Assembly: GCF_001425005.1 (NCBI RefSeq)
Contig: NZ_LMDB01000012.1
Coordinates: 310,001 to 374,000 of the forward strand
Direction of reading: 5' to 3'
Length of the DNA stretch: 64,000 bases
From: Duganella sp. Root336D2
GTDB lineage: Bacteria > Pseudomonadota > Gammaproteobacteria > Burkholderiales > Burkholderiaceae_D
Shown: in pieces, positions 9,119 through 16,857 of the stretch
How the letters are laid out: the number at the start of each line of letters is the position of its first letter
Position numbering within the stretch: the stretch's first letter is position 1
Notes under the pieces: model-generated
What the model was told of the DNA's origin: nothing
Database searches by the model: none
Seen by the model: the letters and a program-made list of their open reading frames with translations, nothing else
Translations under genes and position numbers: made by a program

Positions 9119-9934
9119 ATGACGCAAACTGGAAAACCATTCAAGCGGATCCTGATGACCGGCGCTGCGGGCGGCCTGGGAAAAGTGCTGCGCGACCGCA
9201 TCAAGCCGTGGGCGGAAGTGGTGCGCCTGAGCGATATCGCCGACATGGGCGAGGCGCGCCCCGGCGAGGAGCTGGTGCAGTGCGACCTGTCCGACAAGGC
9301 CGCGGTGATGAAGCTGATGGAGGGCGTGGATGCCGTGCTGCACTTCGGCGGCATTTCGACCGAAGCACCGTTCGAGGCGATCATGCAGGCCAATATCCTT
9401 GGCGTGGCGAACCTGTACGAGGCGGCCTATAAGCACGGCGTGAAGCGCCTGATGTTCGCCAGCTCGAACCATGCGATCGGCTACTACAAGACCACCGATA
9501 TGCTGGATGCGAACATGCCGACGCGGCCGGACAGCATGTACGGCATTTCAAAGGTATTTGGCGAGCAGATGTCGCGCTACTACTACGACCGCTTCGGCAT
9601 CGAGACTGTCTGCATCCGCATCGGCTCCAGCTTCCCCCAGCCGGCCAACAAGCGCATGATGTCGACCTACCTTTCGTATGACGATTTGACGGAGCTGCTG
9701 CGCTGCTCGCTGTTCGCACCGCGTGTGGGCCACACCATTGTGTTCGGCATGTCGGACAACGATTCGGTGTGGTGGGATAACCGCTGTGCGGCGCACCTGG
9801 GCTATCGCCCGAAGGATTCGTCGGCGAAGTTCGCGCACCTGTTCCCGGATACTTCCGACTTCCCGCAGAAGGACGACATCACCACCATCTACCAGGGCGG
9901 TAAATTCCTGCTCGATGGCCCGATGTTCAAATGA
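9119..9934 (+). CDS. udh: uronate dehydrogenase
   Basis: This NAD-dependent short-chain dehydrogenase (EC 1.1.1.203) oxidises galacturonate or glucuronate to the aldarolactone. The 271-residue protein opens with the Rossmann motif TGAAGGLG and carries the catalytic Y141-x-x-x-K145 (YGISK). It also has the SSNHAIGYY and RIGSSFPQP segments typical of this small, extended-SDR subgroup. GGAG lies eight bases before the ATG, 16 bases after garD. Its stop overlaps the next start (ATGA at 9931-9934). With garD, kdgD, the semialdehyde dehydrogenase and the SMP-30 lactonase in the same window, assignment to the oxidative uronate pathway is firm. Confidence 0.92.
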   Translation: MTQTGKPFKRILMTGAAGGLGKVLRDRIKPWAEVVRLSDIADMGEARPGEELVQCDLSDKAAVMKLMEGVDAVLHFGGISTEAPFEAIMQANILGVANLYEAAYKHGVKRLMFASSNHAIGYYKTTDMLDANMPTRPDSMYGISKVFGEQMSRYYYDRFGIETVCIRIGSSFPQPANKRMMSTYLSYDDLTELLRCSLFAPRVGHTIVFGMSDNDSVWWDNRCAAHLGYRPKDSSAKFAHLFPDTSDFPQKDDITTIYQGGKFLLDGPMFK

Positions 9935-10812
9935 TCGAACTGCGCAGCGGCTGCTTGCAGGCGGTAGTGCTGCCGGCTGCCGGCGGCGGCCTGGCGCGGC
10001 TTGACTGGCTTGGCGGCATTGCGCCGGCTGCGGTGCTGCGCCCGGCTCCAGACGGCGTCGCGCAGCCGCTGCCGGGCCAGTTGGCCTGTTTCCCGCTCGT
10101 CCCCTGGTCCAACCGGATCGCCCCTGAAGGTTTTGAATTTGAAGGCCGCCGTATCACGCCCGCGCCAACACGCGCAGGCGAACCTTGCCCGATCCATGGC
10201 GATGGCTGGCGCATGCCGTGGAACGTCGAGGCCAGGGACGACAGCAGCGTCGTGCTCTCGCTCCACCGCCGCGACGGTTCGCCATTCGCATTCACCGCGC
10301 ACATGGCCTATACGCTGTCGGACAACGCGTTGCGGGTGACGCTCAAGGTGACCAACGACGGCCAGCATCCGCTGCCGTTTGGCCTCGGGCTGCATCCATG
10401 GCTGCCCGACCCGGAAGGCGCGCGGTTGCGGGCTGCCGCAGATGGCGTGTGGCTGTCCGACGCCGACAAGCTGCCCGCGGCACGCAGCACTGTGCCGTCG
10501 GCATGGGATTTCGGCGGCGATGCGGCGCGCCCACTGCCGCGTGCAGGCGTCGATAACGCCTTCACCGGCTGGGATGGCCGCGCACAGATCGACTGGCCGA
10601 CGCGACGTTTGCGGCTGCGCATCAGCGCAGACATGGCTTATTACATCCTGTACGTCCCAGCGGGCAAGGACTTCTTCTGTTTCGAGCCGGTCGACCATCC
10701 GGTCAACGCGCATAACCTGCCGGGCGGTGCGGCCGCGAATGGCCTTACCGTCCTGGCGCCAGGGCAGAGTTTGCGGCGCACCGTACGGTTTGCGGTTGAG
10801 GAGATTGCATGA
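9931..10812 (+). CDS. aldose 1-epimerase (mutarotase) family protein
   Basis: Galactose-mutarotase-fold enzymes interconvert alpha and beta anomers of aldoses. The 293-residue protein shows the family residues: WSNRIAPEGF (substrate Arg), PIHGDGWRMPW (first catalytic His), GLGLHPWL (second His) and FCFEPVDHPVNAHN (Glu). There is no signal peptide, so it is cytoplasmic. It is translationally coupled to udh upstream and to the esterase-GH43 gene downstream, each by an ATGA overlap. A plausible role is supplying the anomer that Udh oxidises (inference). Confidence 0.85.
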   Translation: MIELRSGCLQAVVLPAAGGGLARLDWLGGIAPAAVLRPAPDGVAQPLPGQLACFPLVPWSNRIAPEGFEFEGRRITPAPTRAGEPCPIHGDGWRMPWNVEARDDSSVVLSLHRRDGSPFAFTAHMAYTLSDNALRVTLKVTNDGQHPLPFGLGLHPWLPDPEGARLRAAADGVWLSDADKLPAARSTVPSAWDFGGDAARPLPRAGVDNAFTGWDGRAQIDWPTRRLRLRISADMAYYILYVPAGKDFFCFEPVDHPVNAHNLPGGAAANGLTVLAPGQSLRRTVRFAVEEIA

Positions 10813-13328
10813 GGAGGCTGCAAGCCGTGCTGGGCGTCGCCTGGCTGGCCGCCGGCGCGAACAGCATGGCGGCATCTGGGGAGGCGCCATATAACGCCGG
10901 AACAACGTTTGCCAAGCTGGCCGGCCAGTATCCTTACATTGCGGTTGCTGCTGCAGAGGCACCTGCACCGGTTCGCGTGCTGCGCAACCTTACATATGCC
11001 CAACGCGCAGAGCATGCGTTGCAGCTCGACCTTTACCTGCCCGGGCCGAATGGCGGCGGCGATGAACGCCCTTCGCCGCTGGTCGTGCTGGTCCACGGCG
11101 GGGGATGGCGCAGCGGCACACGGGAAAATATGGCGCCACTGGCTGCCCGCCTTGCGGCGCGAGGCTTCGCGGCCGCCACGGTCGATTATCGTTTGTCAGG
11201 CGAAGCACAGTATCCTGCTGCGATCGACGATGTCAAACAGGCGGTTCGCTGGCTGCGCCTGGCGGCGCCGCAATATGGCCTGGACGATAAGCGCATCGCC
11301 GCCGCCGGTGGATCGGCGGGCGGCCAGATTGCTGCATTGGTCGGCATGACGAGCGGCAGTGATGCGTCGAGTGCCGTGCAGGCGGCCATTAATATAGATG
11401 GCCTGTCCGACTTTACCTCCGAGGAGGCGCGCAAGCATGAAGACGACCCGGCCAGGAACCCGTCCGCGGCCGCTGCCTGGTTGGGCGGCCGCTATGCCGA
11501 ACAGGAAGCGCGTTGGCGCGATGCATCGCCCCTGACGCATGCAGGTGCAGGCAGCGCGCCGGTACTGTTTGTCACCAGCGCCCAGGCGCGCTTCAGCGTT
11601 GGGCGCGAGGCGTTGGCGGCGCGGCTCAGGCAATACAAGATACCGGCCGAGCATGTGCATTTACCCGGGACGCCGCACTCTTTCTGGTTGTTCGACCCTT
11701 GGCTGGCCCCGACTGTCGATGCCATGCAAGGTTTCCTTGAGCGCACGCTCGGCGTACCGCAAACGCGCCGCGCGCCGTGGTCGCCGGATTTGGCCGATGG
11801 CCGTTACCGCAACCCGATCCTGCATGCCGACTATTCGGACCCGGATGTAATCCGCGTCGGCAAGCGCTACTACATGACTTCTTCAAGTTTCACCAATGTA
11901 CCTGGCCTGCCATTGCTGGAGTCGGGCGATATGCTGAACTGGAGGCTGGTCGGCCATGCCCTGCGAAGGCTGGTGCCGGGAAAGGCGTTTCGCACGCCGC
12001 AGCATGGCAAGGGCGTATGGGCGCCGTGCCTGCGCTTTCACGATGGCAAGTTCTGGATCTTCTATCCCGATCCGGATTTCGGCATCTACGTCATCACCGC
12101 CAAAGACTTTGCTGGCCCATGGAGCAAGCCGCGGCTGATCATGGCCGGTAAAGGCTTGATCGATCCAGCGCCGCTGTGGGACGACGACGGCAAAGCGTGG
12201 CTGCTGCATGGGTGGGCGAAGTCGCGCGCGGGCTTCAACAACGTCCTGAGCCTGCGCCCTATGGCGCCGGACGGCAGCCGCATGCTGGACCAGGTCAGCC
12301 GCGTGGTCATCGATGGCAATACGCTGCCGGGCTATAAGACGCTGGAAGGCCCCAAGCTCTATAAGCGCAATGGCTGGTACTACGTGTTCGCACCGGCCGG
12401 TGGTGTGGAGTCGGGATGGCAGTCGGTGTTCCGTTCACGGCATATCGACGGACCGTATGAAGCGCGCATCGTTATGGAGCAGGGCAGTTCCTCCACCAAT
12501 GGTCCGCACCAGGGCGCCTGGGTGGGAGCGGAAGATGGCGGCGACTGGTTCTATCACTTCCAGGACAAGCGCGCGTTCGGCCGCGTGGTGCATTTGCAGC
12601 CTATGCGCTGGCTGGATGACGGTTGGCCGCTCATCGGCGAGCCTTCCGTCAAGCCGGGTGTGGGACAGCCTGTGCTTGAATACGCCAAGCCGATAGCGGG
12701 GCTGGCGCCGGCGTCGCTGGCAAGCGGCGACGAGTTCGGCGCAAAGCGCCTCGCACCGCAGTGGCAATGGGTGGCCAATCCGGCACCCGGCTGGAACTCG
12801 CTGACTGCACGTGCCGGCTTCCTGCGCCTGTACGCTCAGCCCGTGGCAGCGCCGGCGAATGGCGAAGCCGCTATCGCGCCGCTGCGATCATTGCCTGCAG
12901 TGCTGACGCAGAAACCTCCTGCGCCAGTCTTTACCGCAGTGACGAAGGTCGACCTGCATGCTGTTGCCGACGGCGATATGGTCGGCCTGGCCATGTACGG
13001 CCAAAGCTACGCCTGGCTGGGCCTGCGCCGCGAGCACGGCGGACTGCGTGTTGCCTACGTACGCTGCGAGGCAGCCAATGATAGATGCAAGGAACAGCAG
13101 GAAGCATCGTTCCCGTTGCCGCTGAAGACGTCCGTCCATTTGCGCATGGATGTTGGCGCTGGTGGCCAAACCGCGTTCTCCTATGGCCAGGACGGCGTCC
13201 ACTTCACACCCGCAGGCACGCCGTTCACCGCCGCTATGGGCCGCTGGGTCGGCGCCCAGATCGCACTGTTCGCCACCGGCGCGAAGGGTTCTTACGCCGA
13301 CATCGATTATCTGCGGATCACGCCTTAG
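10809..13328 (+). CDS. secreted fusion: carbohydrate esterase + GH43
   Basis: This 839-residue two-enzyme fusion starts with a signal peptide (MRRLQAVLGVAWLAAGANSMA). Residues about 55-310 are an alpha/beta-hydrolase of the acetyl/feruloyl-esterase kind, with oxyanion motif VLVHGGGW, nucleophile S169 in GGSAGG, and a C-terminal TPHSFW His. Residues about 325-630 are GH43: YSDPDVI with catalytic base D344, D452 in DPAPLWDDDG and general acid E513 in LEGPKLY. A beta-sandwich of the GH43-associated type follows to the end. GH43 subgroup 12-like features (FNNVLSLRP) point to arabinofuranosidase activity on pectin side chains. This suggests that one polypeptide removes both acyl and arabinose decorations. 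It begins inside the epimerase stop and ends three bases into the convergent PL1 gene. Confidence 0.88.
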   Translation: MRRLQAVLGVAWLAAGANSMAASGEAPYNAGTTFAKLAGQYPYIAVAAAEAPAPVRVLRNLTYAQRAEHALQLDLYLPGPNGGGDERPSPLVVLVHGGGWRSGTRENMAPLAARLAARGFAAATVDYRLSGEAQYPAAIDDVKQAVRWLRLAAPQYGLDDKRIAAAGGSAGGQIAALVGMTSGSDASSAVQAAINIDGLSDFTSEEARKHEDDPARNPSAAAAWLGGRYAEQEARWRDASPLTHAGAGSAPVLFVTSAQARFSVGREALAARLRQYKIPAEHVHLPGTPHSFWLFDPWLAPTVDAMQGFLERTLGVPQTRRAPWSPDLADGRYRNPILHADYSDPDVIRVGKRYYMTSSSFTNVPGLPLLESGDMLNWRLVGHALRRLVPGKAFRTPQHGKGVWAPCLRFHDGKFWIFYPDPDFGIYVITAKDFAGPWSKPRLIMAGKGLIDPAPLWDDDGKAWLLHGWAKSRAGFNNVLSLRPMAPDGSRMLDQVSRVVIDGNTLPGYKTLEGPKLYKRNGWYYVFAPAGGVESGWQSVFRSRHIDGPYEARIVMEQGSSSTNGPHQGAWVGAEDGGDWFYHFQDKRAFGRVVHLQPMRWLDDGWPLIGEPSVKPGVGQPVLEYAKPIAGLAPASLASGDEFGAKRLAPQWQWVANPAPGWNSLTARAGFLRLYAQPVAAPANGEAAIAPLRSLPAVLTQKPPAPVFTAVTKVDLHAVADGDMVGLAMYGQSYAWLGLRREHGGLRVAYVRCEAANDRCKEQQEASFPLPLKTSVHLRMDVGAGGQTAFSYGQDGVHFTPAGTPFTAAMGRWVGAQIALFATGAKGSYADIDYLRITP

Positions 13329-15094
13329 CGGGCCGCGGGGCGGAGTCTGGATAGGTGGCCGGCACCGGCATTGGCCATGACGTTGGGCTGCACGTCGCCA
13401 GCGGGGAGGGCGGTATAGCCGTAGGGGACGCTCCATCCGACGTCTGTAGGGAAGCCGCAATCGGCCAGTGTTTTGCCGTTCAATTGCGAGCCGCGGTCAA
13501 GGACCGAGCCCGGTTCGGACATGCCCGGATTGTGCAGCACATCGCCGCAGCCACGCGCGCCTTCGATGTCGTAGGCGTTGGCATCGATGATCACGCGCGC
13601 CTGTTTGGCGACGCCGACGCTGTATTCATGCGCGTACTCGGCATGCTTGCGCGAACCCTTGTGGAAGTTGTTGAACAAGTGGACTTGCCCGAACCTTACG
13701 CGTGGAGTGCGCGCTGTCACGTGGTCGAAGAAGTTGTTCGAGAAGGTCACGCGCAGGTGGCCTTCATCGCCGGTGGCGCGGTCGCTGGCTCCAACCAGTG
13801 TGTTCTTTTCGTGCAATGCGAAGTGGTTGTACGACACGGTGACGAAGTCAGAAGCCGCCGTGATATCGAGTGCGCCGTCGTGGCACTGCTTCAGCATGCC
13901 GTTCTCTTTGGGCGACTGGCCGTCGGTGCGCGGCGCATCGGTGAAGCTGTTATGGTCGAGCCAGACGTGATGCGAACCGGTGACGGTAATGCCGTCGTAC
14001 TGCGAATTCCAGTTGCCGTGCGGCCCGTCCTGGGGATCCCATTTCGGATCGGGGTCGCATGGATTGCTGAGCGCGAGGTTGCGGATAACGACCTGGCTCA
14101 CGTTGGCCACAATAATGCTCGCATTCACAAGGCCCGCATCTTCGCCAAGCCCGATCAGCGTGGTGTTGGATGGAATCCGCAGCAAGCCGGGCTTGGCTGC
14201 GTCGGCCATGTCGAGCATGCCGCGTACCTGGATGATGCGTGCCTCGTGAGCGGCGGCCAAGGCGGAGCGAAGTTCGGCCGGAGTGGCGACGGTATGCAAG
14301 GCCGAGGCGGGAGCAGCGGCGCCGCCATGCGTGCCGCCTTGCTCGCCGGCCCAACCGTCGGCAGGCGCATGTTCGCGCGCAGCCTGGCGCGAGGTCTCAG
14401 CAGGATCTGTCAGGGGCCCGAGGGCAGGGAACAGGCGCAGCAGTTCGCGCGCGGCCATGTCGCCGAAGAAGCGGCCGCCTTTTGGACCAAGGTGGGTGTA
14501 GTCGAATCCTGCGCCTTTAGGTTGGGCCAGCGTGTCGGCATTTTCCGGCCCCATGGCCTGCACGGCAGCCAGGGATAGCGCATTCAAGTCCAGCACCGCT
14601 ACGCCTTCGCTCCGCGCCACTTCGCGTGCGGCCGATGCCCAGGGCGCCAGGTCATTCCACACGTAGCCATTGCGGAAGCTGCGGCGCGTGAGAGAGGTCA
14701 CCAGCACCGGCACGCCGCCACCCGCCTTCACGTCGGCCACATAGCGCGCCAGGTTCGCAGGGTATTCCTTGACCAGGTCCGTCGAGCGGCCGGGCTTGCC
14801 CGGCTGGTCGTTGTGGCCGAACTGCATCAGCACATAAGTTTTGTGGAAGCCGGCTCCATCGCGCAGCAATGCCTGTACCTCGTCCCAGCGGCCCTCGGCA
14901 CGGAAGGAGCCGGAACTGCGGCCGTTCTTGGCAAGATTGAGGCAGGTCGTGTCGGCGCGCTGTCGCCGGCACAGGTAGTCGCCGTATCCCCCGCCGCTGG
15001 CGACGGTCGAATCGCCGACCAGGATGATGCGATCGGCAGCGTGGGCTGGCAAGATGGCCGCACAGGCCAGGGACAAAAGGATGTGACGCAGCAT
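13325..15094 (-). CDS. secreted fusion: rhamnogalacturonan acetylesterase + PL1 pectate lyase
   Basis: This is a 589-residue fusion. A signal peptide (MLRHILLSLACAAILPAHA) precedes a CE12/SGNH domain (residues about 21-225): GDST with nucleophile S29, QFGHNDQPGK and a C-terminal DYTHLGPKGG supplying Asp and His. After a Pro/Ala/Gly-rich linker comes a PL1 right-handed beta-helix: HHVWLDHNSF, HDGALDITAASDFVTVSYN, HEKNTLVGASD and RTPRVRFGQVHLFNN, with the catalytic Arg in the last. Deacetylation and beta-elimination of the pectin backbone are thus joined. GGGGGAG lies before the ATG. Two operator copies (15127-15160) lie upstream. Its stop codon TAA overlaps the stop of the convergent GH43 gene. 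Confidence 0.9.
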   Translation of the reverse strand: MLRHILLSLACAAILPAHAADRIILVGDSTVASGGGYGDYLCRRQRADTTCLNLAKNGRSSGSFRAEGRWDEVQALLRDGAGFHKTYVLMQFGHNDQPGKPGRSTDLVKEYPANLARYVADVKAGGGVPVLVTSLTRRSFRNGYVWNDLAPWASAAREVARSEGVAVLDLNALSLAAVQAMGPENADTLAQPKGAGFDYTHLGPKGGRFFGDMAARELLRLFPALGPLTDPAETSRQAAREHAPADGWAGEQGGTHGGAAAPASALHTVATPAELRSALAAAHEARIIQVRGMLDMADAAKPGLLRIPSNTTLIGLGEDAGLVNASIIVANVSQVVIRNLALSNPCDPDPKWDPQDGPHGNWNSQYDGITVTGSHHVWLDHNSFTDAPRTDGQSPKENGMLKQCHDGALDITAASDFVTVSYNHFALHEKNTLVGASDRATGDEGHLRVTFSNNFFDHVTARTPRVRFGQVHLFNNFHKGSRKHAEYAHEYSVGVAKQARVIIDANAYDIEGARGCGDVLHNPGMSEPGSVLDRGSQLNGKTLADCGFPTDVGWSVPYGYTALPAGDVQPNVMANAGAGHLSRLRPAAR

Positions 15095-15126
15095 GAGGCT
15101 CCCCCGGAAGTTCGCCTCATTTTATT

Positions 15127-15160
15127 TTGGTCCGACCGCACTTACAAGTGGTCAGGCCAA
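15127..15160. promoter_or_regulatory. two operator copies upstream of the RGAE-PL1 gene
   Basis: TTGGTCCGACCGC (15127-15139) and GTGGTCAGGCCAA (15148-15160) start exactly 21 bases apart, two helical turns. They lie between the stop of the GntR gene and the start of the lyase gene, within about 65 bases of that start. They match the consensus seen before the TonB receptor, garD/GH105 and the regulator itself. Confidence 0.75.
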
Positions 15161-15166
15161 AATTAT

Positions 15167-15868
15167 TCAGCCGCGTGAGAAGGTCTTGGTAACGCGTTCC
15201 AGGTGGGCGCGCATGGCCTGGCGCGCGCCGGCGGCATCGTGCGCTGCGATCGCCGCTACGATATTCCGATGGTCATCCAGCGTGTTCTGGCGCAGTTCTT
15301 CCGTCTGGAAGTGCTCTTTCAGCTTGTGCCACATGGTGCCGCGCTGGTTCCACAGCGTCTCTACCACCCCCACCAGCGCCGTATTGCCGGTAGCGCGCGC
15401 AATCGCCAGGTGGAAGTTGCGGTCGGCTTGTTCGTTGGTGGCGCGGTCGGAGTGGTGCTGTTCCATTTCCGCTGCAGCGCGCAGGATTGCGTCGATGGCC
15501 GAATCGGTGGCCATCTTTGCCGCGATCGCCGCGACCTCGGATTCAATCAGGCGTCGCGCAGCCAGCACTTCAAACGGACCCGGGCCGCCTTCCGTCACAT
15601 CCGAAGGGGCCGATGCCTTTTCGCTGACATACACTCCCGAGCCGCCGCGCACCTCGACGATGCCGGACAGTTCGAGCGCAATCAGCGCCTCGCGCAGCGA
15701 AGCGCGGCTCACACTCAGTTTGGCGGCCAGATCGCGTTCGGCCGGCAGGCGGGTGCCAGGCTTGATGTTTTCTTCGCGGATCAAATCCTGGATCTTGGCG
15801 GCGACCACGCGGTACAGCCGTTGTTCGGCTGCTGGATTCGGCTCCGTTGCAACGATTTTTTTGCTCAT
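15167..15868 (-). CDS. GntR-family (FadR subfamily) regulator of the pectin locus
   Basis: The 233-residue protein has an N-terminal winged helix (residues about 15-85: IKPGTRLPAERDLAAKLSVSRASLREALIALE, VRGGSGVYV). A C-terminal FCD ligand domain follows, with the metal/ligand-binding set DRNFHLAIARATGN, DDHRNIVAAI and RAHLERV. Such regulators usually bind a sugar acid, which releases DNA. The operator TTGGTCCGGCCAA at 15916-15928 lies 48 bases before its own start, indicating autoregulation. The same motif lies before each pectinase and uptake operon, so I propose it as their repressor. The inducer (galacturonate, galactarate or an unsaturated uronate) cannot be read from the sequence. Confidence 0.88.
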   Translation of the reverse strand: MSKKIVATEPNPAAEQRLYRVVAAKIQDLIREENIKPGTRLPAERDLAAKLSVSRASLREALIALELSGIVEVRGGSGVYVSEKASAPSDVTEGGPGPFEVLAARRLIESEVAAIAAKMATDSAIDAILRAAAEMEQHHSDRATNEQADRNFHLAIARATGNTALVGVVETLWNQRGTMWHKLKEHFQTEELRQNTLDDHRNIVAAIAAHDAAGARQAMRAHLERVTKTFSRG

Positions 15869-15915
15869 GCGGCCAGGGCCTTCTATATAGGGGGAGATGG
15901 TCGCCCGATTTTAAT

Positions 15916-15928
15916 TTGGTCCGGCCAA
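15916..15928. promoter_or_regulatory. autoregulatory operator of the first GntR gene
   Basis: TTGGTCCGGCCAA sits in an AT-rich setting (AATTTGGTCCGGCCAATTT) 48 bases upstream of the start at 15868. It deviates by one base from a perfect inverted repeat. Confidence 0.72.
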
Positions 15929-15976
15929 TTTCGCAAGAAAGCATGGCGCGAGAATGGGCCAGGATATCTCTGATAG

Positions 15977-16006
15977 GATGTCTGACATCTTTTTGGCATG
16001 TATAAT
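15977..16006 (+). promoter_or_regulatory. palindrome and -10 box of the second GntR gene
   Basis: GATGTCTGACATC (15977-15989) is a perfect 13-base palindrome with a central T. It differs from the TTGGTC-type sites, so it is a likely operator for the second regulator itself. A consensus TATAAT (16001-16006) lies six bases before the ATG at 16013, which predicts a leaderless or near-leaderless transcript. I see no good -35 box. Confidence 0.6.
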
Positions 16007-16012
16007 GAGGCC

Positions 16013-16744
16013 ATGACTATCCTCCCTCGCAAGCGACACACCCTGGCCCAGGGCGTGGTCGAACAAATCAGCGGCAGCATCAAAAGCGGCGTGCTGAAGC
16101 CCGGCGACAAGCTGCCGACCGAATCGGCCATCATGGAGCAGCATGGCGTCAGCCGCACCGTGGTGCGCGAAGCGATTTCGCATCTGCAGGCGGCTGGCCT
16201 GGTGCAGACCCGCCATGGCATCGGCACCTTCGTGCTGGAGAAGCCGCGCAATACCGGCGGCCTTGGCATCGACGCCGAGAGCATTGTTACGGTGCGCGAC
16301 GTGCTGGCCATCCTCGAACTGCGCATCAGTATGGAAACGGAGACTGCCGGCCTGGCGGCTACCCGCCGCAGCGACGAGCAAGTGGCTGAACTGGCGCAGG
16401 CGCTGGCCGATATGCGACAAGCGATGGAGCAGGGGCGCGCTTCGGTGGAAGCCGATCGCCGCTTCCACCTGGTGATTGCCAAGGCCACCGGCAACCGCTA
16501 TTTCGTCGACATCCTGGGCCAGCTTGGCCAGGCGATTATTCCGCGCGCCCGCGTCAACACCGCCAACCTGTCGCAGGATCGTCCGGCAGACTACCTGGAA
16601 CGCGTCCACCGCGAACACGAAGACATCTTCCGCGCCATCCAGCGCCAGGACCCCGAAGCCGCCCGCGCTGCCATGCGCACCCACCTCTCCAATTCCCGCG
16701 AACGCCTGTTACAGGCCCAGCAACGTTTCGAAAACGCAGCGTAA
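16013..16744 (+). CDS. second GntR-family (FadR subfamily) regulator
   Basis: This is a 243-residue winged-helix/FCD protein: LKPGDKLPTESAIMEQHGVSRTVVREAISHLQAAGLV, RHGIGTFVLE, then an FCD domain with EADRRFHLVIAKATGN, HREHEDIFRAI and MRTHLSNSRERL supplying the Asp/His set. A start at 15998 would add five residues, but it would place the TATAAT inside the coding sequence, so 16013 is preferred. It stands directly before the kdgD operon and is separated from it by a terminator. It is the natural candidate to control that operon, by analogy with aldarate-responsive GntR proteins (inference). Confidence 0.87.
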   Translation: MTILPRKRHTLAQGVVEQISGSIKSGVLKPGDKLPTESAIMEQHGVSRTVVREAISHLQAAGLVQTRHGIGTFVLEKPRNTGGLGIDAESIVTVRDVLAILELRISMETETAGLAATRRSDEQVAELAQALADMRQAMEQGRASVEADRRFHLVIAKATGNRYFVDILGQLGQAIIPRARVNTANLSQDRPADYLERVHREHEDIFRAIQRQDPEAARAAMRTHLSNSRERLLQAQQRFENAA

Positions 16745-16769
16745 AAAATGGGGTACGTCCCCATTTTTT
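16743..16769. terminator. intrinsic bidirectional terminator
   Basis: AAAAAATGGGG (16743-16753) and CCCCATTTTTT (16759-16769) are perfect 11-base arms around the loop TACGT. The hairpin starts inside the stop codon of the second GntR gene. It separates that gene from the kdgD operon. Confidence 0.85.
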
Positions 16770-16788
16770 CGCTTGCGCGCATTTAAAC

Positions 16789-16814
16789 TAAGTTGTACGA
16801 TGACTTACAACTTA
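16789..16814. promoter_or_regulatory. inverted repeat upstream of kdgD, probable operator
   Basis: TAAGTTGTA (16789-16797) and TACAACTTA (16806-16814) are perfect nine-base arms separated by CGATGACT. The element lies 44 bases before kdgD and after the terminator, where a promoter for the operon is expected. It is unlike the TTGGTC motif, so a different regulator is implied. Confidence 0.65.
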
Positions 16815-16857
16815 ATTCAAGCGCGATTCGTCCAAAAACCACACTTAGGAGTCAACG

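Noticed and set aside
7402..9393. A 663-codon antisense frame across garD and udh, with similar long ones at 17637-19169, 53875-54957 and 60651-62105
   Set aside because: Each lies opposite a well-identified enzyme gene, and its translation shows no domain and shadow-type composition.
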